Notes: generated from the letters alone by a model not told the origin. A DNA stretch of 64,000 nt from Sulfuritalea sp. (GCA_023700805.1 JAMPYF010000024.1:1-64000); one strand, 5' to 3'. Counted from the stretch's first letter, positions 54,496-64,000 are shown. Made by a program: numbers and translations.

Positions 54496-54592
54496 TCCCG
54501 GCCTGCCTGCGCCTCGCGCGTCGGCGTGCCGGGCCTGCCGACCACCCTCCTGAGGGCATAGGCAGAATCCCGGCGCGGACTATACTTTGTCC

Positions 54593-55261
54593 ATGCGTCG
54601 CCGTTTCATCTCCTGGTCGGCATTGATAGCCGTGCTGTGGCTCTGCAGCAGCGCGCCCTTGCGCGCCGCCGATGTCGACAGCGCCAGTTCCGTGCTGCTG
54701 ATCGCGGCCGAAGGCATGGCCGATCCGCGCTTCCGGCAAAGCGTGGTGCTGGTGACTCGGCATGGCAGCAGCAACTCGACCGTCGGCGTGATCGTCAACC
54801 GCAGCCTCGGCGTGCCCCTAGACCGTGTGTTTCCCGAGTTGAAGCAGGCGGCGGAACACCACCTGCATTACGGCGGACCGGTGGCGGAGGGGCAGATCGT
54901 GTTCCTGGTGCGCGGCACGGAGGCACCGGCGGCGGCGATCGCCATGGCGGAGCAGTTGTTCCTCAGCAGCGACGGCGGCAGCCTGCGGCGACTGCTGGCG
55001 GCGCCGACGCCGGTGAAGCGTCTGCGCGTGTTCAGCGGTTTCGCCAGCTGGGCGCCGGATCAGCTGGAGCACGAAATCGATCGTGGCGACTGGTATCTGT
55101 TGCCGGTCGAGGTCGATGCCCTGTTCGCCGATGCGCTGGACGACATGTGGCCCAGGCTGTGGCGGCGCGCCACCCAGGTGATGGTGCAAGGCCCTGCCGA
55201 ACTGCCGATGCAGGCGCGGATGCTTGCCCTGCGGCAGCGCTATCCGGCATATCCGCTTTAG
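54593..55261 (+). CDS. YqgE/AlgH-family protein with signal peptide
   Basis: A 222-residue protein with a YqgE/AlgH domain: LLIAAEGMADPRFRQSVVLV, GVIVNRSLGVPLDRVFPE and YGGPVAEGQIVFLV. Ordinary family members are cytoplasmic, about 185-190 residues. This one begins with MRRRFISWSALIAVLWLCSS and a cleavage-like PLRAAD, so it is likely exported to the periplasm. A -10-like TATACT at 54581-54586 lies only seven bases before the ATG, so the message could be leaderless or start elsewhere. Function of the family is not settled. Confidence 0.85.
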   Translation: MRRRFISWSALIAVLWLCSSAPLRAADVDSASSVLLIAAEGMADPRFRQSVVLVTRHGSSNSTVGVIVNRSLGVPLDRVFPELKQAAEHHLHYGGPVAEGQIVFLVRGTEAPAAAIAMAEQLFLSSDGGSLRRLLAAPTPVKRLRVFSGFASWAPDQLEHEIDRGDWYLLPVEVDALFADALDDMWPRLWRRATQVMVQGPAELPMQARMLALRQRYPAYPL

Positions 55262-55334
55262 GCGAAACCGCCTAGCTGCCGGCATCGGCACGCTGCATAC
55301 TGTCCGGCTCCAGTCATCAGCAGAGGGAATTCCC

Positions 55335-55496
55335 ATGACGCTTTGTCCGATTGCCATCGTCGCCGGCTGCCAGAAATGCCCGGCCTTCAAGATTTGCCCG
55401 CTCAAGGGCGTGATCGGCGACCAGCCGTCGAAGCCGGAAGCGCCCGTCGAGGCTCCGGCGAAACCACGCAAGGCCGCGGCGCGCAAAAAGAAATAG
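55335..55496 (+). CDS. Small cysteine-rich protein with basic tail
   Basis: A 53-residue protein: residues 4-22 carry four cysteines in CPIAIVAGCQKCPAFKIC, and the C-terminal 20 residues are Pro/Ala/Lys-rich ending ARKKK. GAGGG lies upstream of the ATG at 55335. The cysteine pattern resembles that of small conserved betaproteobacterial proteins of unknown function and could bind zinc or an Fe-S cluster. It stands between the AlgH-like gene and the urt promoter. Confidence 0.7.
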   Translation: MTLCPIAIVAGCQKCPAFKICPLKGVIGDQPSKPEAPVEAPAKPRKAAARKKK

Positions 55497-55539
55497 CCAC
55501 CCTGTATGCATAGTGGTTTCTCGCCGGGAGGCCGGTCGG

Positions 55540-55556
55540 CGCACCAATAGGGAGCA
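55540..55556. promoter_or_regulatory. Putative NtrC-binding site upstream of urtA
   Basis: CGCACC-N5-GGAGCA matches the NtrC consensus TGCACC-N5-GGTGCA at 10 of 12 positions. It lies about 125 bp upstream of the sigma-54 promoter, as expected for an enhancer. The rest of the 264-bp gap upstream of urtA holds no gene. Confidence 0.5.
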
Positions 55557-55678
55557 GCCGAATTTCGTTGCGACGCCATTCTGGTGCGTCCCCGGTGTTT
55601 CCGTTGTGAACCGACTATTCAGGCCTGCACCAGCCGCAGCGGCCGATTGCGGCCGTTCCCGCCGTTCTGCCAATGGCA

Positions 55679-55694
55679 TGGCACGCCCTTCGCT
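55679..55694 (+). promoter_or_regulatory. Putative sigma-54 promoter of the urt-ure operon
   Basis: TGGCACGCCCTTCGCT matches TGGCACG-N4-TTGCT except TCGC in place of TTGC, and keeps GG-N10-GC. Transcription would begin near 55705, about 55 bp before urtA. Confidence 0.6.
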
Positions 55695-55760
55695 ATGGAA
55701 GGACTGCACCGTTTCAATCCAGACGGTCGGTCCGCTCAAATCCATTGAAAGGGGAACACC

Positions 55761-57029
55761 ATGCAACGTCGCAATTTCGTCAAGGCCACGGCCCTTACCC
55801 TCGCCCTCGCCGCCGCCGGTTTCGTCACCCGGCCCGCCGTCGCTGCCGACACCATCAAGGTCGGCATCCTGCATTCGCTTTCCGGCACCATGGCCATTTC
55901 CGAAACCGCGCTGAAGGAAACCGCGCTGATGACCATCGCCGAAATCAACGCCAACGGCGGCGTCATGGGCAAGCAGCTCGAGCCCGTGGTCGTCGATCCG
56001 GCCTCGAACTGGCCGCTGTTCGCCGAGAAGGCGCGCCAGCTGCTGACCCAGGACAAGGTCGCGGTGGTCTTCGGCTGCTGGACCTCGGTCTCGCGCAAGT
56101 CGGTGAACCCGGTGTTCAAGGAGCTCAACGGCCTCTTGTTCTACCCCGTGCAATATGAAGGCGAGGAACTCGAAAAGAACGTCTTCTACACCGGCGCCGC
56201 GCCCAACCAGCAGGCGATCCCGGCCGTCGAATACCTGATGGGCAAGGACGGCGGCTCGGCCAAGCGCTGGGTGCTGCTCGGCACCGACTACGTCTATCCG
56301 CGCACCACCAACAAGATCCTGCGCGCCTTCCTCAAGTCGAAGGGCGTCGCCGATGCCGACATCATGGAGGAGTACACCCCCTTCGGCCACAGCGACTACC
56401 AGACCATCATCGCCAAGATCAAGAAGTTCGCCGGCGAGGGCAAGAAGACGGCCGTGGTGTCGACCATCAACGGCGACTCCAACGTGCCCTTCTACAAGGA
56501 ACTCGGCAACGCCGGCCTCAAGGCCACGGACGTGCCGGTGGTGGCCTTTTCGGTGGGCGAAGAGGAGTTGCGCGGCGTCGATACCAAGCCGCTCGTAGGC
56601 CATCTGGCTGCATGGAACTACTTCCAGTCGATCAAGAACCCCGAGAACGACAAGTTCATCAAGATGTACCGCGACTGGGCCAAGAAGCAGAAGCTGCCGA
56701 AGGCCGAGTCGGTCGTCACCAACGACCCGATGGAAGCCACCTACGTCGGCATCCACATGTGGGCCCAGGCCGTGGAGAAGGCCAAGAGCACCGATGTCAA
56801 CAAGGTGATCGCGGCGGTCGGCGGCCAGAAGTTCAAGGCGCCGTCCGGCTTCGAGATCCAGATGGACCCGAAGAACCATCACCTGCACAAGCCGGTGTTC
56901 ATCGGTGAAGTCAAGGCCGACGGCCAGTTCAACGTGGTCTGGAAGACCAAGGGCCCGGTCAAGGCCGCCCCGTGGTCGCCCTACATCCCCGGCAACGACA
57001 AGAAGAAGGGCGAACCCGAGGGCAAGTAA
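55761..57029 (+). CDS. urtA: Urea ABC transporter substrate-binding protein
   Basis: A 422-residue periplasmic urea-binding protein. Seen: a signal peptide with a twin-arginine-like RRNFVK at residues 3-8 ending TRPAVAAD, then the Leu/Ile/Val-type binding fold with VGILHSLSGTMAISETALKE, VFGCWTSVSRKSVNPVF and LNGLLFYPVQYEGEE, the last diagnostic of UrtA. It heads a urea uptake and urease operon behind NtrC-site-like and sigma-54 sequences, so expression under nitrogen limitation is expected. Confidence 0.95.
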   Translation: MQRRNFVKATALTLALAAAGFVTRPAVAADTIKVGILHSLSGTMAISETALKETALMTIAEINANGGVMGKQLEPVVVDPASNWPLFAEKARQLLTQDKVAVVFGCWTSVSRKSVNPVFKELNGLLFYPVQYEGEELEKNVFYTGAAPNQQAIPAVEYLMGKDGGSAKRWVLLGTDYVYPRTTNKILRAFLKSKGVADADIMEEYTPFGHSDYQTIIAKIKKFAGEGKKTAVVSTINGDSNVPFYKELGNAGLKATDVPVVAFSVGEEELRGVDTKPLVGHLAAWNYFQSIKNPENDKFIKMYRDWAKKQKLPKAESVVTNDPMEATYVGIHMWAQAVEKAKSTDVNKVIAAVGGQKFKAPSGFEIQMDPKNHHLHKPVFIGEVKADGQFNVVWKTKGPVKAAPWSPYIPGNDKKKGEPEGK

Positions 57030-57060
57030 GCCTCACCGCTTCATTTCTGACCAGCCGAAC

Positions 57061-57088
57061 CGACACGGCGGCCTTCGTCGCCGTGTCG
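57061..57088. other. 10-bp-stem hairpin between urtA and urtB
   Basis: CGACACGGCG (57061-57070) pairs perfectly with CGCCGTGTCG (57079-57088) around an 8-base loop. The right arm is part of a dispersed-motif copy. It has no T-run and is more likely an mRNA-stabilising or attenuating structure after the highly expressed binding-protein gene. Confidence 0.65.
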
Positions 57089-57103
57089 CCAGCACCAACT
57101 TTC
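57079..57103 (-). repeat. Dispersed motif in the urtA-urtB gap
   Basis: The plus strand reads CGCCGTGTCGCCAGCACCAA, then CTTTCG, which is the consensus in reverse complement with one change in the core. Confidence 0.75.
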
Positions 57104-57110
57104 GAAAAAA

Positions 57111-58613
57111 ATGCGCCGTCTGATCCTTGCCCTGCTGTGCTGCCTGAGTCTCGCCGTCCATGCGGCGCCGGATCCGGCCTTGCTGCGCCAGCTCGCCGCC
57201 GAGGAGTCGGACGAGAAGATCGCCGCGATCCAGAAGCTCGCGCTGAGCGCCGAACCCGAGGCGCTGGCGCTGCTGCAGCAACTCGCCGACGGCAGTCTGA
57301 AGGACGACAAGGGCGAGGAGATCACCATCAACAACCGCGTGCGGCGCGAGTTGGAAGGCGCGCTGGCGGTGCTCAAGCTGATCGATCCCGACGTGACCGT
57401 GCGCTTCGCGGCCGTCAAGGAAATCGCCAGCAATGTCGATGTCGCGATGGCGCCGATGCTGGCCAGGGCGCGCGACCGCGAAACCGAGCCGAAGATTCGC
57501 GCCCTGCTGGTCGAAGCGCATGCACTCGCAACGCTCAAGGATGCCGACCCGCAGTTGCGCATCGCGGCCGCCAGGGCGCTGGCAGGCAGTGCCGACCCGA
57601 ACACCCAGGCCCAGCTCAAGGCCCAGAGCGAGCCTGCCAACGAACCGGAAAGCGAAGTGCGCCGCGCGGCCTTCCAGTCCTACCTCGCGGTCAAGGACCG
57701 CCTGACCCTGGCCGAGACCCTCGGCCGCATCTTCTCGGGCCTGAGCCTGGGCAGCATCCTGCTGCTGGCGGCGCTGGGCCTGGCCATCACCTATGGCGTG
57801 ATGGGCGTGATCAACATGGCTCACGGCGAGCTGCTGATGATCGGCGCCTACGCCACCTACGCGATCCAGGGAGTTTTCCGCACGCATTTTCCCGAGCAGC
57901 TCGACTGGTATCTGCTGGCGGCCGTGCCGGTGGCCTTCTTCGCCGCCGCCGCGGTCGGCATCCTGCTCGAACGCACGGTGATCCGCTGGCTCTACGGCCG
58001 CGCGCTGGAAACCCTGCTCGCCACCTGGGGCCTGTCGCTGATGCTGATCCAGGCCGCGCGCGTGATCTTCGGCGCGCAGAACGTTGAGGTCGCAAATCCC
58101 TCCTGGATGTCGGGCGGCCTCGAAATCCTGCCCAGTATCGTGCTGCCGCTCAATCGCATCGTCATCGTCGGCTTCGCCCTGTTCGTGCTGGCCCTGGTCT
58201 GGGCCTTGATGAACAGGACGCGGCTGGGCATGTTCGTCCGTGCCGTGACGCAGAACCGCGCCATGGCCGGTTGCGTCGGCGTGCCGACGGGGCGCATCGA
58301 CACGGTGGCTTTCGCCCTGGGCGCCGGCATCGCGGGGCTGGGCGGCGTGGCGCTGTCGCAGATCGCCAACGTCGGTCCCGACATGGGCCAGGGCTACATC
58401 GTCGATTCCTTCATGGTGGTGGTGCTGGGCGGCGTCGGCCAGTTGGCCGGCGCGGTCTGGGCGGCGCTGGGTCTGGGCATCGTCACCAAGTTCATCGAAA
58501 GCTGGGCCGGCGCCGTGATCGCCAAGATCGTCGTGCTGGTGTTCATCATCATGTTCATCCAGAAGCGTCCGCAGGGGCTGTTCGCCCTCAAGGGTCGCTT
58601 CGTCGAAAGTTGA
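57111..58613 (+). CDS. urtB: Urea ABC transporter permease UrtB
   Basis: A 500-residue LivH-type permease. Seen: a signal-like N-terminus (1-19), a HEAT-like helical region (about 20-190) that UrtB proteins carry before the permease domain, then eight or so membrane helices with LGLAITYGVMGVINMAHGEL and GRIDTVAFALGAGIAGLGGV. The ATG lies right after an A-run with no ribosome binding site, so translation may depend on reinitiation. A hairpin separates it from urtA. Confidence 0.94.
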   Translation: MRRLILALLCCLSLAVHAAPDPALLRQLAAEESDEKIAAIQKLALSAEPEALALLQQLADGSLKDDKGEEITINNRVRRELEGALAVLKLIDPDVTVRFAAVKEIASNVDVAMAPMLARARDRETEPKIRALLVEAHALATLKDADPQLRIAAARALAGSADPNTQAQLKAQSEPANEPESEVRRAAFQSYLAVKDRLTLAETLGRIFSGLSLGSILLLAALGLAITYGVMGVINMAHGELLMIGAYATYAIQGVFRTHFPEQLDWYLLAAVPVAFFAAAAVGILLERTVIRWLYGRALETLLATWGLSLMLIQAARVIFGAQNVEVANPSWMSGGLEILPSIVLPLNRIVIVGFALFVLALVWALMNRTRLGMFVRAVTQNRAMAGCVGVPTGRIDTVAFALGAGIAGLGGVALSQIANVGPDMGQGYIVDSFMVVVLGGVGQLAGAVWAALGLGIVTKFIESWAGAVIAKIVVLVFIIMFIQKRPQGLFALKGRFVES

Positions 58614-58629
58614 TGATGAAAAAGCGCTT

Positions 58630-58731
58630 ACCACCAAGACACCAAGGGCACCAAGGATCACCAAGAAATGCAATGCAAAACCTTCCAGGGGTTTCCTTGG
58701 TGCCTCTTGGTGCCCTTGGTGCCTTGGTGGT
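58630..58731. repeat. CACCAAG-type inverted repeat, copy 3 (urtB-urtC)
   Basis: Left arm 58630-58668 and right arm 58692-58731, made of CACCAAG and CTTGGTG units. Located inside an operon, so it would be transcribed and fold within the message. Confidence 0.88.
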
Positions 58732-58757
58732 GAAAGATTATTGTGTCGTTGGCAGCC

Positions 58758-59872
58758 ATGCGTAAGCCTTTCATCATCCGCTTCCTGCAAGCCACGTCGA
58801 AACAGGGCTGGATCGCGATCGCGGTCGCGGCGGTGTTGACCCTGGTCCTGCTGCCGGCGCTGCACCTGCTGCTGCCGGCGGGCCACCCCTTCCATGTCTC
58901 GGCCTATGTCATCACCCTGGTCGGCAAGATCATGTGCTACGCCATCGTCGCCGTGGCGATGGACCTGATCTGGGGCTACACGGGCATCCTCTCGCTCGGC
59001 CACGGCCTGTTCTTCGCGCTCGGTGGCTACGCCTTCGGCATGTACCTGATGCGCCAGATCGGTCGCGACGGTTCCTACCAGTCGGATCTGCCTGACTTCA
59101 TGGTCTTCCTCGACTGGAAGGCGCTGCCCTGGTACTGGACCGGTTCGGATTCGATTCTCTGGGTACTGTTCCTGGTGCTCACGGTGCCGGCGCTGGTGGC
59201 GCTGGTGTTCGGCTTCTTCGCCTTCCGCTCGCGCATCAAGGGCGTGTATTTCTCCATCATCACCCAGGCCATGGTCTTCGCTGCGATGCTGTTCTTCTTC
59301 CGCAACGAAACCGGTTTCGGCGGCAACAACGGCTTTACCGACTTCAAGCGCATCCTCGGCTACAGCATCACCGCGCCGGAAACCCGCGTGGCCCTGTTCG
59401 CGCTGACCGCAACGATGCTGCTGGCGACCCTGGTGCTCGGGCGCTACCTGGTGACGTCGAAGCTCGGCCGGGTGCTCGCGGCGATCCGCGACGCCGAATC
59501 TCGCGTCATGTTCATCGGCTATAACCCGCTCTATTACAAGCTGTTCATCTGGACCCTGTCGGCGCTCCTGTGCGGCATCGCCGGCGCGCTCTACGTGCCG
59601 CAGGTCGGCATCATCAACCCGGGCGAAATGTCGCCGGCCAACTCGATCGAGATCGCGATCTGGGTCGCGGTCGGCGGCCGCGCTACCTTGATCGGCCCGG
59701 TGCTCGGTGCCTTCATCGTGAATCTGGCGAAGAGCCTCTTCACCGTGGCCTTTCCCGAATACTGGCTGTTCTTCCTCGGCGCCCTGTTCGTCGGCGTCAC
59801 GCTGTGGCTGCCGGACGGGGTGGTCGGGCTGTGGCGCAAGCTGCGCGACGAACGCAGGCAGGGGAGTGCGGC

Positions 59873-59876
<4 letters not shown>
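58758..59876 (+). CDS. urtC: Urea ABC transporter permease UrtC
   Basis: A 372-residue LivM-type permease with about ten membrane helices. Seen: DLIWGYTGILSLGHGLFFAL, GYAFGMYLMRQIG, FRNETGFGGNNGFTDFK and GGRATLIGPVLGAFIVN. The ATG at 58758 is preferred; a GTG at 58743 is an alternative. Its stop overlaps urtD as ATGA. The leader is the end of a CACCAAG repeat. Confidence 0.94.
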
Positions 59877-60616
<740 letters not shown>

Positions 60617-60630
60617 AATGCAAATTCATT

Positions 60631-60735
60631 TACCACCAAGACACCAAGGACACCAAGATGCACCAAGGGAAGCAATGCAAAAGTCTGGTCTGGTTTTCTT
60701 GGTGCCCCTTGGTGTCCTTGGTGCCTTGGTGGTGA
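60631..60735. repeat. CACCAAG-type inverted repeat, copy 4 (urtD-urtE)
   Basis: Arms of CACCAAG and CTTGGTG units around a loop of about 45 bases. The right arm ends 10 bp before the urtE GTG start, so the repeat forms the whole leader. Confidence 0.88.
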
Positions 60736-60745
60736 AAGCTTCTCC

Positions 60746-61438
60746 GTGCTGACAGTCGAAAAACTCAACCAGTACTACAGTGGCAGCCACATCCTGCGCG
60801 ATGTGAGTTTCGAGGCGCCGATCGGCAAGGTGACGACCGTGCTCGGCAGGAACGGCGTCGGCAAGACCACGCTGCTCAAGGTGCTGATGGGCCTGGTGCC
60901 TTCGCGCAGCGGCAGCATTGCCTTCGACGGCCGCGACCTCACGCGCGCCGCCTCGCATCAGCGCGTGCAGGCCGGCATCGGCTACGTGCCGCAGGGCCGC
61001 GAGATCTTTCCGCGCCTGACGGTGCTGGAGAACCTGCAGATGGGACTGGCCACGCGGCCCGACGGCACGCCCATCCCTGCGCGGATTTTCGAGATGTTCC
61101 CGGTCCTGAAGCAGATGCTCAGGCGGCGCGGCGGCGACCTTTCCGGCGGCCAGCAGCAGCAGCTCGCGATCGGCCGCGCCCTGGCTTTCGGTCCGCGCCT
61201 GCTGATCCTCGACGAGCCGACCGAAGGCATCCAGCCCTCGATTATCAAGGACATCGAGCGCGCCATCCGCAGCCTGGCCGCCGAGGGCAACATGGCCATC
61301 CTGCTGGTCGAGCAGTACTACGATTTCGCCGCCAGCCTGGCCGACCAATACCTGGTCATGGAGCGCGGCGAAATCATCTCGCGCGGCGCAGGCGGAAACA
61401 TGGAGGCCGACGGTGTGCGGGACATGCTCGCGGTGTAA
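60746..61438 (+). CDS. urtE: Urea ABC transporter ATPase UrtE
   Basis: A 230-residue LivF-type ATPase. Seen: Walker A GRNGVGKTT near 33, GIGYVPQGREIFPRLTVLEN, signature LSGGQQQQLAIGRAL and Walker B RLLILDEPTEGIQPSI. It begins with GTG directly after a CACCAAG repeat and ends in a TAATG overlap with ureD, tying urea uptake to urease assembly in one transcript. Confidence 0.95.
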   Translation: MLTVEKLNQYYSGSHILRDVSFEAPIGKVTTVLGRNGVGKTTLLKVLMGLVPSRSGSIAFDGRDLTRAASHQRVQAGIGYVPQGREIFPRLTVLENLQMGLATRPDGTPIPARIFEMFPVLKQMLRRRGGDLSGGQQQQLAIGRALAFGPRLLILDEPTEGIQPSIIKDIERAIRSLAAEGNMAILLVEQYYDFAASLADQYLVMERGEIISRGAGGNMEADGVRDMLAV

Positions 61439-62313
61439 TGCGGCGCTATGATGCGCCGATGCATCCTGCGGACCCGATCACACCCTGCTGGCAGGCCTCG
61501 CTCGATCTCGGCTTCGAGCGGCGCGGCGAGTCCACCCTGCTGGCGCGGCGCGAGCATCGCGGCCCGCTGCGCGTGCAGAAGGCGCTGTATCCCGAAGGAC
61601 CGCGGCTATGCCACGCGATCGTGCTGCATCCGCCGGCCGGCATCGCCGGCGGCGACCGGCTGCAGATCGGCATCGAGCTTGGCACTGAAGCGCAGGCCCT
61701 GCTCACCACGCCCGGCGCCGGCAAGTGGTATCGCTCGCCGGCCGATGGGCGACTATGGGCGGAGCAGGCCGTGAGCCTGAAAGTTGGCGCTGGCGCCACG
61801 GCGGAATGGCTGCCGCAGGAGAGCATAGTCTTCGACGGCGCGCAGGCCAGCATGCGCACCACGGTGGACCTGGAACCTGGCGCGCGCTTCATCGGCGTCG
61901 AAACCCTCTGTCTCGGCCGCCGCGCCAGCGGCGAGACTTTCGAACGCGGCAGCCTGCATCTCGCCACGGACATCCGTATGGCCGGCAAGCCGCTGTGGCG
62001 CGAGCGCGGAGCCATCGAAGGCGGCTCGCCCCTGCTGCATTCGCCGATCGGCCTCGCCGGTTTCAGCGTCTGCAGCACGGTGCTGGTCGCGGGGCGCGAG
62101 ATTGCGCCGGAAACCCTGCGCGCCTGCCGCGCCGTCACCGCGAGCGAAGCCGGCGCGCGCTGCGGCGTCAGCGCCATGCCGCAACTCTTCGTCGGCCGCT
62201 ATCTCGGCCATTCCACTCAGGCCGCGCGCGCATGGTTCGTCGCACTCTGGCAACATCTGCGGCCATCCGTCATCGGCCGCGAAGCCGCCGTGCCGCGCAT
62301 CTGGAACACCTAG
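61438..62313 (+). CDS. ureD: Urease accessory protein UreD
   Basis: A 291-residue chaperone that, with UreF and UreG, loads nickel into urease. Seen: HPPAGIAGGDRLQIGIELG, TTPGAGKWYRS, WLPQESIVFDGAQ and SPIGLAGFSVCSTVLVAG. The start overlaps the urtE stop; a second ATG at 61459 is possible. A dispersed-motif copy encodes LKVGAGATAEWLPQE just before a conserved motif. Confidence 0.93.
   Translation: MRRYDAPMHPADPITPCWQASLDLGFERRGESTLLARREHRGPLRVQKALYPEGPRLCHAIVLHPPAGIAGGDRLQIGIELGTEAQALLTTPGAGKWYRSPADGRLWAEQAVSLKVGAGATAEWLPQESIVFDGAQASMRTTVDLEPGARFIGVETLCLGRRASGETFERGSLHLATDIRMAGKPLWRERGAIEGGSPLLHSPIGLAGFSVCSTVLVAGREIAPETLRACRAVTASEAGARCGVSAMPQLFVGRYLGHSTQAARAWFVALWQHLRPSVIGREAAVPRIWNT
61779..61806 (+). 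repeat. Dispersed motif inside ureD
   Basis: GAAAGTTGGCGCTGGCGCC followed by ACGGCGGA, read in frame as KVGAGATAE. Confidence 0.75.
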
Positions 62314-62325
62314 GAAGGAGACCGC

Positions 62326-62628
62326 ATGGAACTCACGCCACGCGAAAAAGACAAGCTGCTGATCTTCACCGCCGCGCTGCTTGCCGAGCGCCGCAAGGGA
62401 CGCGGGCTCAAGCTCAATTACCCGGAAGCCGTGGCCTTCATCACCGCCGGCATCCTCGAAGGCGCGCGCGACGGTCGCAGCGTGGCCGAACTCATGAGCT
62501 ACGGCACGACTCTCTTGAAACGCGACGAGGTCATGGAAGGCGTGCCGGAGATGATTCCCGACATCCAGGTGGAAGCGACGTTTCCCGACGGCACGAAACT
62601 CGTGACCGTGCACAACCCCATCGTCTGA
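62326..62628 (+). CDS. ureA: Urease gamma subunit
   Basis: A 100-residue structural subunit, exactly the family size. Seen: [33 protein letters not shown] and the C-terminal VHNPIV. AAGGAG lies upstream of the ATG. Followed by ureB after 10 bp. Confidence 0.97.
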   Translation: MELTPREKDKLLIFTAALLAERRKGRGLKLNYPEAVAFITAGILEGARDGRSVAELMSYGTTLLKRDEVMEGVPEMIPDIQVEATFPDGTKLVTVHNPIV

Positions 62629-62638
62629 GGCAAGCAAA

Positions 62639-62947
62639 ATGATTCCAGGCGAAATGAAAATCGAGGCCGGCGAGATCGAGCTCAACGCCGGTCGCCGCAC
62701 CGTGACTGTCGAAGTCGCCAACACGGGCGACCGGCCGATACAGGTCGGTTCGCATTACCACTTCTTCGAGACCAACGAGGCTTTGGCCTTCGATCGCGCC
62801 GCGGCGCGCGGCATGCGGCTCAACATCGCGGCCGGGACGGCGGTGCGTTTCGAGCCGGGGCAGATGCGGACCGTGGAGCTGGTCGACTATGCCGGTGAGC
62901 GCAAGGTCTATGGGTTTCAGGGCAAGGTGCAGGGGGCTTTGAAATGA
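62639..62947 (+). CDS. ureB: Urease beta subunit
   Basis: A 102-residue structural subunit. Seen: [39 protein letters not shown] and [19 protein letters not shown]. The start is preceded by GCAAGCAAA; the same leader occurs before ureC. It is separated from ureC by about 360 bp, far more than the usual few bases. Confidence 0.97.
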   Translation: MIPGEMKIEAGEIELNAGRRTVTVEVANTGDRPIQVGSHYHFFETNEALAFDRAAARGMRLNIAAGTAVRFEPGQMRTVELVDYAGERKVYGFQGKVQGALK

Positions 62948-62976
62948 AAACTCTTGCGGTGTCTCGGCTGGTGCGG

Positions 62977-63133
62977 GATCGGGAGGGCGGGGCATTCTGC
63001 TTCGCTCATGGCCTCCGTCCCCACGACTTGCCCTGCATGGCAAGCCGGCTTCGGCGGCGCGGAGCAGTGCTCCGCGAAACCCCGCCTACGCCCTCCTTCA
63101 CTTCGCTGCGCAGAACGCCCCACCCTCCCGATC
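62977..63133. repeat. Inverted repeat A in the ureB-ureC gap
   Basis: Left arm 62977-62999 and right arm 63111-63133 pair over 23 bp with two mismatches (GATCGGGAGGGCGGGGCATT and beyond). Inside lies a perfect 9-bp palindrome, CGCGGAGCA-G-TGCTCCGCG, at 63058-63076. The gap of about 360 bp holds no gene. Confidence 0.8.
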
Positions 63134-63185
63134 CGGTGACGGTGTTGCAGTTTTGTGGTCGCAAGGCAGAAGCGCATCCCGCCGG

Positions 63186-63277
63186 GGATGGCGGGTATCC
63201 GATTCCGGTAAGTAAAGGGGGAGGATCGGGCGCAGCCCGGTCCGGAGGACATGGACGGAATCGGATACCCGCCATCC
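63186..63277. repeat. Inverted repeat B in the ureB-ureC gap
   Basis: A perfect 22-bp inverted repeat (left 63186-63207, right 63256-63277; core GCGGGTATCCGATTCCG) closes a 48-base loop. It lies next to repeat A and ends about 30 bp before ureC. Confidence 0.85.
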
Positions 63278-63308
63278 TTGGCGCGCACAGCCCCATGGAG
63301 CAAGCAAA

Positions 63309-64000
<692 letters not shown>

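Overview
The window is GC-rich chromosomal DNA of a betaproteobacterium. Rhodocyclales is my best guess, from the gene repertoire (UbiA plus UbiD ubiquinone genes, RecG, Mrp, the GlgC/GH57/GlgP/GlgB glycogen set, Urt urea uptake next to urease) and from dense coding with short or overlapping junctions. No rRNA, tRNA or CRISPR array was recognised. The last gene, ureC, runs off the right end.

Layout. 30-924: a 136-bp near-perfect inverted repeat flanks one AT-richer gene with a HEPN-like motif. 1.1-5.0 kb: a secreted PQQ-type sugar dehydrogenase and a small cytochrome c, divergent from a sigma-54 activator, with a sigma-54 promoter and two phased palindromes between them. 5.2-12.7 kb: mrp, bioA-bioF divergent from bioD, dcd, and a large PLP amino-acid decarboxylase. 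12.7-15.9 kb: a small accessory island with RHS fragments, a probable RHS-tip/immunity pair, a HigBA-like and a Phd/VapC toxin-antitoxin module. 15.9-24.3 kb: a YhcC-like radical SAM protein, an SDR, then a catabolic-looking operon (UbiD-family decarboxylase, TRAP transporter DctPQM, opine-type dehydrogenase, 3-hydroxyacyl-CoA-type dehydrogenase) whose substrate is unknown. 24.3-39.4 kb: a glycogen/maltodextrin island (glgC, two GH57 enzymes, glgP, pgi, glgA, divergent glgB, nearby glk) with folA and thyA. 39.4-55.5 kb: housekeeping genes (metY, ridA, recG, ubiA, ubiD, mog) mixed with PilZ-like, SPOR, DUF302, YdcF, AlgH-like and hybrid kinase genes. 55.5-64.0 kb: urtABCDE followed directly by ureDABC, with a putative NtrC site and sigma-54 promoter upstream of urtA; this is a nitrogen-starvation urea scavenging and hydrolysis operon.

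Repeats are the most unusual property of the window. A motif of about 25 bp, near AAGAGTTGGCGCTGGCGACA, occurs about fourteen times on both strands, in intergenic DNA and inside bioF, bioD, glk, ydcF, recG and ureD; in bioF, bioD, recG and ureD it is read in the frame giving a VGAG peptide. A second family, inverted repeats built from CACCAAG units, occupies four junctions, two of them inside the urt operon. Further unrelated palindromes fill the mrp/bioF and ureB/ureC gaps. These sequences have reshaped both the intergenic DNA and the proteins of this genome.
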